A stretch of 21,690 nucleotides of DNA from CAYWNA01 sp964459305 (GTDB lineage Bacteria; Planctomycetota; Planctomycetia; Pirellulales; Pirellulaceae): assembly GCA_964459305.1 (NCBI GenBank), contig CAYWNA010000229.1:1-21690 (forward strand), in the 5' to 3' direction. The position numbers and the translations under genes are program-made. Positions 16,201-21,690 of this stretch are shown one piece after another. The number at the start of each line of letters is the position of its first letter. Position 1 is the first letter of the stretch. The notes under the pieces were generated by a model. The model was not told the DNA's origin. It did no database searches and saw only the letters and a program-made list of their open reading frames with translations.

Positions 16201-16401
16201 CTCGGCGCTCAGTTTGTGCTCGTCCAGCGCGTCTGCCAGTGCTTCACCGGACTTCACAGCACGCAGGACGCGTATGACGGCCAGTTGATCTTCATCATGC
16301 CCGTTTCGGTGCACGCTGGACGGCTCTCCCATACCAACGATGATTGTACTTGTCTGCAGGATCGGATGTTGCCTGTCCGTCTCCTTTCCTGGCATCACCA
16401 T
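13210..16401 (-). CDS. Fic domain fused to a MurF-like Mur ligase
   Basis: This 1063-residue protein appears to be a two-enzyme fusion. Residues about 1-285 are unassigned. Residues about 290-545 are a Fic domain: PGEYRFRE (340-347), then the active-site motif HPFPDGNGR (480-488) with catalytic His480. The Arg expected three residues after the motif's first Arg is Pro491. Residues about 585-1063 resemble a complete three-domain Mur ligase of MurF type: LTPARLQRITGGTWQ, P-loop TGTEGKT (698-704), NIGPNHMDMH (776-785) and a C-terminal domain from about 900. Fic enzymes transfer AMP or phosphocholine-like groups; Mur ligases form amide bonds using ATP. No signal peptide is seen. AAGG lies six bases before the ATG at 16401. 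Hand-counted rows are 60-67% G+C, above the neighbours. The substrate is unknown. Confidence 0.87.
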   Translation of the reverse strand: MVMPGKETDRQHPILQTSTIIVGMGEPSSVHRNGHDEDQLAVIRVLRAVKSGEALADALDEHKLSAEVFDGHCQSAGGWAQLKGALLFGMFRQCDELLARAGLPPVNSRVRNGRVRTLEDCIAWTETSSRKKRQFFGSYYDMGDPRYLLHVCVGTLNLHIGFVAYRVEDDRLAIERLEALDQARLKVRFGTRLQQGLSLEPRKWGSRWMSVDCGRLYGLHHREHYQAATQLASSGMFQQCIAPVIKAVQDAPELSHLWMWQAVDKRQLWRMFVDGRFHKKYRGWVGYEENEPNSTRGMLNGLSYILANFDKAGDLDERYILELHHACMHAVRDANPKSTPGEYRFREAGFRFFGKNSTINSLAEIIDLRAGDGSPLFHTAGFERTADELNALDVYEALQRRGDLRYRPWYPQLDGAQQALLETPGASPEGLALQATVRGQYADRVKAHIARYREEISRADTRYATLLAIGRLVRDLELTHPFPDGNGRAFPVLLANHLATYHGFPPLIFYDPNLDAELSYAEFVLEMTRAMQNSLELMLAPATALYDFSVNDLPQQDIDTFLHMASDVIEKITGFDKRAEARPGELYLTPARLQRITGGTWQNLFGDTRFAQVGYFNTNIKGCVYFCKALPEWRKEGKDPLREIQRVMTRAKALVLDSAELAAQLNVPLLLVDDVDASFRQVAASVRREVDPQTVLVTGTEGKTGAKVQLYHLLKHQTRVHAVLNSANTEGPVLLSLANLRNDDRVEINEVSVGSDERSRVERAKLVNPSLCFFTNIGPNHMDMHKTIENIIWAKSSVVEGLRPGGTAIVNGDNRYADQLIEAIGKRRADITVETYGSDQNGQAVLLASEFRPDPIGWRVWASIDGRELDYHLGMLQAHAPLMSVGVLHTVARLGFDPELAARHLCRVDSYQTMGQLFELHKGDARVMFYDQSRRGAIQGVRSAFGDLARLQVRGKTVALVGGISTKNDTDWTRESHVELGTLINESRISQLLTTGNFMHYVHDQLRDDITLVRHSDDINALAKALIDELEDGDLLFIIGNAYLYLGRVADAILRQLAHTKLL

Positions 16402-16423
16402 GGCACACCTTGTCTTGTTCCTT

Positions 16424-16621
16424 CTACATGAGGAGAATCGCTAAAGACCAAAGAGCGGCGAACACCAGCCACGCGTGGAGAATGAACTTGAACTGGGCTG
16501 GATCTTTCGCTCTTGAGACGATATTCACGAACGGTGTGAGAATAACGGCCTGGCCGCCAACATACTGAAGCAGCACAAGACCAAGTATCAGGAAGACAAC
16601 AGCGAAATCACCAACATACAT
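16424..16621 (-). CDS. Small two-helix membrane protein
   Basis: This is a 65-residue protein with two hydrophobic segments (about 4-24 and 45-64) joined by a loop with RAKDPAQFKF. I recognise no family. The ATG at 16621 is preceded by GAGG with a 7-base spacer, and this decides the start; an in-frame GTG at 16648 would overlap the transglutaminase stop as GTGA. It lies 23 bases after that gene and 22 bases before the Fic-Mur gene, so it is probably cotranscribed with both. It may anchor or assist the exported transglutaminase-like protein, but that is only contextual. Confidence 0.7.
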   Translation of the reverse strand: MYVGDFAVVFLILGLVLLQYVGGQAVILTPFVNIVSRAKDPAQFKFILHAWLVFAALWSLAILLM

Positions 16622-16644
16622 GGCAAAACCTCGGTTGAATTGCC

Positions 16645-17916
16645 TCACCTTGTCGCCCCCGTTGTACGGAGCGACTGCTCGATTCTCTGCGATACCAGCA
16701 TTGGGCTGACAGCGAGGAAACTCTTGAGCTTCAACTCTCGATTGCGCTTCATGTAACGCAGGAACTCGCCCGCAGCCCTTTGATGGATCGCTTCATCGGG
16801 AACGGAAATCAAGAACCAATACAGCAGTGGCCGCGCTTTCAGGGGAAGCCTTTCAATCTCTCTGAGGATACCAGAATCGGGTACGTTGTCGTAATCCAGC
16901 ACCTTGCTGACAACGGCGCGCACTGGCTCAAAACTCCGATGACTGATTCTCAAGATCATGCCGTTTCCACGGATTCCACCAGACCGCTGCAAGGCACTGT
17001 ACGTGTAGACCTTCTTCTGGATCTCTTTCTCGTGCCTGTAAAGATCCAGCGCCCGAAGGAAGTATCCTTCAGGATGATAGCCACCTTGATACGCCAGGAA
17101 CGTCTTGTCCAACTTTCGTGTGGATGGCACGGCGATCCATCCGGCTCGCGGTACAAAAACTTGCAGCCAAACGTGAGAATCGTCGCCACCATCGATCCCT
17201 GGACCGTAAGAATCGGTCCGCGTTGCGTACACGTCCCGTGTCGGGATTCCGGCGGAACGAAGAAGCGATTGCCTCAATTTAGCGTATTCGCCACAGCGCC
17301 CCTTGGTGAAGGTCAGCAGGTCTGCGGCCGTATTCGGTCTTTCGCAAATGCCGTAGTCGAGCTGGTCGTGAACAAATCGATCGACGGCGATAATGTAGTT
17401 GAGAATTCCCGGATTGGCCGCGGTCAATCGGTCTCTCACTTTGGTAATGGCAGGATGATTGATAAGCAAGTCCTTGCGGTCGGTCAAGTACTTGTCGAGA
17501 TCCGTGTCAAACTTCATCTGCGCCAGCGGAATGTTGTGTCCCGCGGTAAACCGTTTCGGGACATTTCCGCTTTTGGTGATCGTGAGTATTTGGCCCAAAA
17601 ACATGGGACGGTCTTTCGTCACAGTGAGGCGATCGGGCGCCAAGTCCAAGAGCCAATTGCCCTCCTCATCACGCGAAAGCTTGCTTTGCGGCGAAAGCGG
17701 GCGAATATCATGAATGACGTGGTGAGGAAGACTGGCGCCCGCAGTCTGCTTGAACGTGATGACGTTTCCTTGCTCTTTGCCCTCCTGGACCTCCAGTGTG
17801 TAGAACCAGATCAACACGCCTTTGAGTTCACCCTGCAGGTCGCGGCCATAAACCGACTGAAGACACGAAACGGCTAACGCTGCTGCGAGAACCGCAATGG
17901 CCAATATCCGTCTCAT
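16645..17916 (-). CDS. Exported transglutaminase-like protein
   Basis: This 423-residue protein has a signal peptide (residues 1-24). VSC at 16-18 loosely resembles a lipobox. A transglutaminase core is visible at about 175-270: KGRCGEYA with Cys208 and DDSHVW with His248. The third catalytic residue, normally Asp in GWvpvDPT, falls in GWIAVPST where Pro264 stands, so the triad may be incomplete. Bacterial relatives are mostly cysteine peptidases or amide-forming enzymes acting outside the cytoplasm. The region after about residue 300 is helical and unassigned. The ATG at 17916 has GAGGAG about 12 bases upstream. The 173 bases before it, up to the LRR gene, are the best place for a promoter driving this gene and possibly the whole downstream operon. 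Confidence 0.85.
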   Translation of the reverse strand: MRRILAIAVLAAALAVSCLQSVYGRDLQGELKGVLIWFYTLEVQEGKEQGNVITFKQTAGASLPHHVIHDIRPLSPQSKLSRDEEGNWLLDLAPDRLTVTKDRPMFLGQILTITKSGNVPKRFTAGHNIPLAQMKFDTDLDKYLTDRKDLLINHPAITKVRDRLTAANPGILNYIIAVDRFVHDQLDYGICERPNTAADLLTFTKGRCGEYAKLRQSLLRSAGIPTRDVYATRTDSYGPGIDGGDDSHVWLQVFVPRAGWIAVPSTRKLDKTFLAYQGGYHPEGYFLRALDLYRHEKEIQKKVYTYSALQRSGGIRGNGMILRISHRSFEPVRAVVSKVLDYDNVPDSGILREIERLPLKARPLLYWFLISVPDEAIHQRAAGEFLRYMKRNRELKLKSFLAVSPMLVSQRIEQSLRTTGATR

Positions 17917-18089
17917 GACGACTCAACTCCTCGTGTCGGGAGAAGGGGGCAGGTCCTTCTTCTCTTGAATCTTAACAATCTCAAAAAGGGACCCCTATCC
18001 TTCTTTCAGTCTGAAGTTCCCCCGTTTCGTGCCCAAGATGTTCAACGCCCCGCTATGTGTGCGAGTATTTCGCCAACTGTGCAGGCGCG

Positions 18090-19226
18090 TCAGCGCGTCC
18101 GGTCAACGATCAGTTTGGGGAGCGCATCATTCAGGCGACGTACGCCCTCGTCGGTCGTAGCCGTTTTGTGCAGCCAGAGCGTGTCGAGGTTTTCGAGGCT
18201 TTCGAGGTTGTCCAGGCCTGCATCCGTAAACCCTCCATGAAGACTCAATCTCTGAATGCTGTGCAAATGCTTCAGGCGTAGCAGTCCATGGTCGGTGATC
18301 GTAGCGGGAAGATCCAATGATCTTAGGTCCTTCATTTGCCGGAGATATCTCAGGCTGTTGCCGGTGGCCCGCGTACGTCGCAAATCAAGAACCTGGACCT
18401 TGCTCAAGTGGGCTAGGTGCGCCAAACCGGCATCCGTGATCTGGCTCGGAAGGCTGAGAACCCGCAGGTTGGGCAGATATTCAAGATGAACCAACCCGTC
18501 ATCCGTGACGCCCTCGACATAGGCTAGATGAAGTGTGTCGAGTTTCGGTAGCTGTTTCAGGTATGTGAAACCCATATCCGAAAAAGTATGTGGGAGACCG
18601 ATGCTGCGTAGATTCGGGTGTCCTTTTAGGCTCGCAATGCCAAGCTGAGACATGCCGGGAGCGCCGCCAAGAGAAAGATACTCAAGGCGTTCCAGGCCTC
18701 GCAGGTGCGCAAGGCCGCAATCTGTGACGCAAGTTCCCCTGAGGCTCAAGGACTTCAGCTTGACCAATCCTGTCAGATGCGGAAGGCATTTGTCGGATGC
18801 CGCACTCGGCATGTTCAGAGACACCAGATTCGCAAGCTCCTGCAGATGAGCTATCCCACGATCCGTGACCTTTGTGGAAGCGATATTCAACGATTTGAGA
18901 CGCTTCCAACCTCCCACGTACCCCATTCCGTCATCCGACATATCTGTAACACTCGCGTCGAGCACTTCGACAGTCGTAAGCTGGGCGAGAGCTTTCAACT
19001 CGTTGTCGCTGAACTTGCTGCCAAGACCATTCAGGCACAGCGAGATCACATTGCCCTGTTCATCCAGTTGGACAAACCCTCCCGATTCACGCAGGTAAGC
19101 GAGGGTGTTGTTGAGGCTAGTGGGAGCGGAGGCCGCGAGGTTTGTTGTGCCGATCTGTGCATCACATGCCTGTGGGCACGGCGGGGCGGAGAGTCCCAGT
19201 AGCAGTAGTGCCATCTTAGCGTTCAT
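18090..19226 (-). CDS. Secreted leucine-rich repeat protein
   Basis: This is a 378-residue protein with an N-terminal signal peptide (MNAKMALLLLGLSAPP and onward). About ten leucine-rich repeats of 22-24 residues follow, with the pattern TDxGLxHLxxLxxLxxLxL, as in LTDDGLVHLEYLPNLRVL-like units from about residue 75 to the end. LRRs of this Cys-containing type form a curved binding surface, and planctomycetes often export such proteins. No enzymatic domain is visible. The ATG at 19226 is preferred because GGGAG lies 10 bases upstream and the signal peptide starts there; an ATG at 19247 in frame lacks a ribosome binding site. It follows the WG-repeat gene by 63 bases. The ligand is unknown. Confidence 0.88.
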   Translation of the reverse strand: MNAKMALLLLGLSAPPCPQACDAQIGTTNLAASAPTSLNNTLAYLRESGGFVQLDEQGNVISLCLNGLGSKFSDNELKALAQLTTVEVLDASVTDMSDDGMGYVGGWKRLKSLNIASTKVTDRGIAHLQELANLVSLNMPSAASDKCLPHLTGLVKLKSLSLRGTCVTDCGLAHLRGLERLEYLSLGGAPGMSQLGIASLKGHPNLRSIGLPHTFSDMGFTYLKQLPKLDTLHLAYVEGVTDDGLVHLEYLPNLRVLSLPSQITDAGLAHLAHLSKVQVLDLRRTRATGNSLRYLRQMKDLRSLDLPATITDHGLLRLKHLHSIQRLSLHGGFTDAGLDNLESLENLDTLWLHKTATTDEGVRRLNDALPKLIVDRTR

Positions 19227-19289
19227 TGTCGAGTGCTCCCGTAACATTCCGACTTGGCGATCAACCCTCGGACACTCGCGAACGGCGGA

Positions 19290-20396
19290 CTACCGCCTAC
19301 GATATACCCATTCCCCCTTGCGGTTGATGTATCCCTCGGCTCCATCCCTGATTCGCACGCAGGCCAGATCATGACTGAACGAGTACAATACGTCGGCGTT
19401 CGGAAGCCGAATCTGGAGGTTGCCGGTCTTGTCGATGAAGCCAGACTCAGTCGGGTCGACACCATAAGCCTTGGCCAAACCGGCGTTAAAAGAACCTGCC
19501 CTCTTGAATTTGGGTGGGATGCGCCAGCGGTTCGTATTGTCACAGTACCCGACCATCTCGCTCTCGTTGTCATAGACAGGAGCTAAGCCCTCATCGAAAG
19601 GCACCCGGTAGTATTGCCACGCGTGAGACTCCTTGCCATCCCGATTGATGAAGAACCATTTATCTTCGCCCTCCCTCGTGACCAGGGCGAGCCCTTCGGC
19701 GAATTTATTGCACCGGCGGAACTGTGGTGCGATCACCATCGCTCCCTTCTTGTTGATGTAACCCCATTTGCCGTCAACCATGACAGGCGCCAAGCCTTCG
19801 GAAAAATAGAAGGCTTGTTGGAACTGCGGTGCAATCACGAGTTCTCCGTTGCGCTTCGCGAATCCATATTTGCCGTCTCGCATAACGGCCAACAAGCCTT
19901 CAGACAAGCACCCCTCAGGAAAGACGCCATTTGGCGGGTTCCATATCTTGTATGGATCGAAAGCCAAAGAAATGAGCTTCAGATCCCTATGCCCAGGTCC
20001 GGTCCGGCGCGAAGACTTGATTATGAAAAGCGATTTCCCGACGTTTGTGATGGACGAAGGACGATCGGACATCAGCGGTTTCATCCGGTGAGCGCCTTTC
20101 GAGTCCACGTAACACCACTCGTCGGGGTTTATGAGCAGGAGTCCTTCTTGCCCGATGCACCCATCCACCGCCTTCGTTAGGGGGAGAAAGCCGTCCGACA
20201 CCTGTTCGTAGGTAGGCTCAACCAGAACCGTACCATGCCGGTCAATCGCTCCCCACTGCCGTATTCCGCCATCAATCGGATAGACCGCGTCGGTGCGCCC
20301 CGAAGGCTGCTCGCCGTGCTGCGCGCTGAGCTGCACCGAAACTAGCAGACAACACACAAAGCACACCCGCGCGAGAACGAGATGGAGGTTGGTCAC
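19290..20396 (-). CDS. Secreted WG-repeat protein
   Basis: This 368-residue protein starts with a GTG at 20396, three bases after the stop of the surface-protein gene, with GAGG eight bases upstream. A signal peptide covers residues 1-25 with likely cleavage after LSA. The rest consists of WG (KWG) beta-hairpin repeats, for example GKYGFAKRNGELVIAPQF, GKWGYINKKGAMVIAPQF and AEGYINRKGEWVYRRR. WG repeats are predicted to form beta-solenoid-like binding or structural surfaces. The close spacing indicates cotranscription with the large surface protein upstream. No enzymatic domain was seen and the function is unknown. Confidence 0.9.
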   Translation of the reverse strand: MTNLHLVLARVCFVCCLLVSVQLSAQHGEQPSGRTDAVYPIDGGIRQWGAIDRHGTVLVEPTYEQVSDGFLPLTKAVDGCIGQEGLLLINPDEWCYVDSKGAHRMKPLMSDRPSSITNVGKSLFIIKSSRRTGPGHRDLKLISLAFDPYKIWNPPNGVFPEGCLSEGLLAVMRDGKYGFAKRNGELVIAPQFQQAFYFSEGLAPVMVDGKWGYINKKGAMVIAPQFRRCNKFAEGLALVTREGEDKWFFINRDGKESHAWQYYRVPFDEGLAPVYDNESEMVGYCDNTNRWRIPPKFKRAGSFNAGLAKAYGVDPTESGFIDKTGNLQIRLPNADVLYSFSHDLACVRIRDGAEGYINRKGEWVYRRR

Positions 20397-20399
20397 GGC

Positions 20400-21690
20400 T
20401 CAATCCTCTTCGTAGGCAATCTTGACGGCGCCGACGCTATTCTTGACGTAGTCCTCTGCCTCGTCAGCCGTCACCACGTGATCCCTGAAACTCTCAAAAA
20501 TACTCTTAAGCTCAGCTACAAGTTCCTTGTGTTTGCTAACGTTTGTCAGGTCTTTGCCTCCGACTGAGTACCAATTCCTGCCACCGGCGTGTACTTGAAT
20601 CTCCTGCACGTCAAATGAGGTTGGGCTTCCCCATTCAGTGCCATCCCAGGTATACGTCGTTCCAGTTGCGTTCAAGTACAGCCAGACTTCTACCTGCGCG
20701 ATTCCTGCTTGCGCATACCAAGCGCCAGGGAGTCCGATTCGACTCCCTTTATCTGCCACTTCTTGTAGGATGTCGCCGACCAGCGTGACGATCGAGGGCG
20801 CCAAATTGTCCAAGTATTGCTTCAAATCGTCAATCTTGTCCAAAATGTCCTGCACATCCGGACCATCTCCAGCAGGGATCTGCTCAACCTCATTGGTAAG
20901 CGCATCAAGGATATCCTCATTGGCGTCCATCTCAGTCGTGGATGTCAAAGCGCCCATCGTAGTATATCTCATTCTTATCGAGCCCTTGATGCTATCGGGC
21001 ACAACGCACTTCGCACCGACCTGATAGGCCCTGCCATCACCGCAGACGTGATCAGGCCAGGCTTGGATGGTCACCGTGACGTTATCGGCCGTACCGGGCT
21101 TGAATCCTTGGCCATCAACAATCGTAATCTTAGCGGTTTCATCCTGAGTATCACCGTTTTTGGTCGGCGTGAGGATCACGGTAACGCTTTGCTCGCCGAC
21201 AGGAATGATAACGCCGTCCGGTGATTGGGACAACGTGTAGTCATCCGGATACTGCGCCGAATCGGTGCTCAGCGAAAGTGGTACCGTTAGTGCAGCCGAG
21301 GTATCGCCTGTTCGCGAGATGACAAACTCTGCAGTCTCCTGCGTGTTTTCTTTGGCAATCAAGTCGTCCGAAGAAATCGTCACGACGGGCGCGGGATCCA
21401 CATGCCAGTCGAAGTCTGTCGTCGTGCTACCACCACTACCATCATCTGCGGTGACAGTGAGCGTGACTGTGTAATCGCCGCCGTTGATCTGTGAGGCGCC
21501 GGAAGCGATCGTGCCTGTTATCAATCCGCTCGCATCGATCGAAAGTCCACCAGGCAGACCGGATGCACTGAAGGTGAACGGATCGGACTCCACATCGTTT
21601 CCTTCGACCTGAAGGGGCGGTATCTCCTGCTCTTCTACGCTATGCTGTGTGTCCAGAGCGGTCACCGTGGGAGGGTCGTTCACCGGCGTC
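20400..21690 (-). CDS. C-terminal part of a large Ig/Calx-beta surface protein (partial, 5' end outside window)
   Basis: The frame is open to the window edge, so the N-terminus is missing; about 429 residues are seen. First comes a putative Ig/cadherin-like module with GLPGGLSIDASGLITGT, typical of He_PIG repeats. Next is a Calx-beta-like domain (TISSDDLIAKENTQETAEF to about DNVTVTIQA). The last about 215 residues are a unique, acidic, partly helical region with DVQDILDKIDDLKQYLDNL and Trp-rich TYTWDGTEWGS. Such modular proteins in planctomycetes are large, extracellular and probably adhesive or calcium binding. No sorting signal was recognised at the C-terminus. The GTG at 21683 is an internal codon, not a supported start. 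Confidence 0.82.
   Translation of the reverse strand, partial: TPVNDPPTVTALDTQHSVEEQEIPPLQVEGNDVESDPFTFSASGLPGGLSIDASGLITGTIASGASQINGGDYTVTLTVTADDGSGGSTTTDFDWHVDPAPVVTISSDDLIAKENTQETAEFVISRTGDTSAALTVPLSLSTDSAQYPDDYTLSQSPDGVIIPVGEQSVTVILTPTKNGDTQDETAKITIVDGQGFKPGTADNVTVTIQAWPDHVCGDGRAYQVGAKCVVPDSIKGSIRMRYTTMGALTSTTEMDANEDILDALTNEVEQIPAGDGPDVQDILDKIDDLKQYLDNLAPSIVTLVGDILQEVADKGSRIGLPGAWYAQAGIAQVEVWLYLNATGTTYTWDGTEWGSPTSFDVQEIQVHAGGRNWYSVGGKDLTNVSKHKELVAELKSIFESFRDHVVTADEAEDYVKNSVGAVKIAYEED

Noticed and set aside
1..21690. CRISPR array, tRNA, rRNA, transposase or integrase
   Set aside because: No regularly spaced direct repeats, cloverleaf sequences or recognisable recombinase motifs were found by eye on either strand.

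Overview
The window looks like a chromosomal segment of a planctomycete, probably Pirellulales-like. This is inferred from gene content: a lipoprotein-anchored dihaem cytochrome c beside a planctomycete-style haem A synthase, a MoxR/DUF58 pair, a large exported PQQ-type beta-propeller protein, secreted LRR and WG-repeat proteins, and the end of an Ig/Calx-beta surface protein. Several palindromic repeats in gene leaders fit the same picture. No rRNA, tRNA, CRISPR array, transposase or integrase was recognised.

Layout. Positions 55-615 (-) encode type I isopentenyl-diphosphate isomerase. Next comes about 750 bases with no convincing intact gene but with a perfect 21-bp inverted repeat. A lone + strand gene (1364-2170) encodes a xylose-isomerase-like TIM-barrel protein. 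It converges on a moxR-DUF58 pair (4165 to 2239, -). A respiratory block follows (8995 to 4291, -): dihaem cytochrome c lipoprotein, haem A synthase, then the PQQ-propeller protein. Three different palindromic or foldback elements lie at 7670-7762, 8998-9021 and 9127-9304, and two of them abut start codons.

From 21690 down to 9430 every gene is on the - strand. The first part has a truncated surface protein, a WG-repeat protein and an LRR protein. The second part starts with an exported transglutaminase-like protein and a 65-residue membrane protein. It then continues, without room for a free-standing promoter, into a compact four-gene operon. In order of transcription the operon is: a 1063-residue protein with a Fic domain joined to a complete MurF-like ligase, a class V aminotransferase, a LicC/PntC-like nucleotidyltransferase, and a 651-residue protein (tentatively AMMECR1-like domain plus alpha/alpha barrel).

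The four-gene operon is the most interesting part. The genes are separated by 8 bp, 20 bp and a TGATG overlap. I know no described pathway that combines them. My working inference is that the aminotransferase makes an amine, the nucleotidyltransferase activates its phosphate or phosphonate form, and the Fic-Mur fusion ligates or transfers a related moiety. The first two genes are clearly richer in G+C than their neighbours in hand-counted rows, which suggests acquisition. All functional statements rest on motif recognition by eye; no database search was run.
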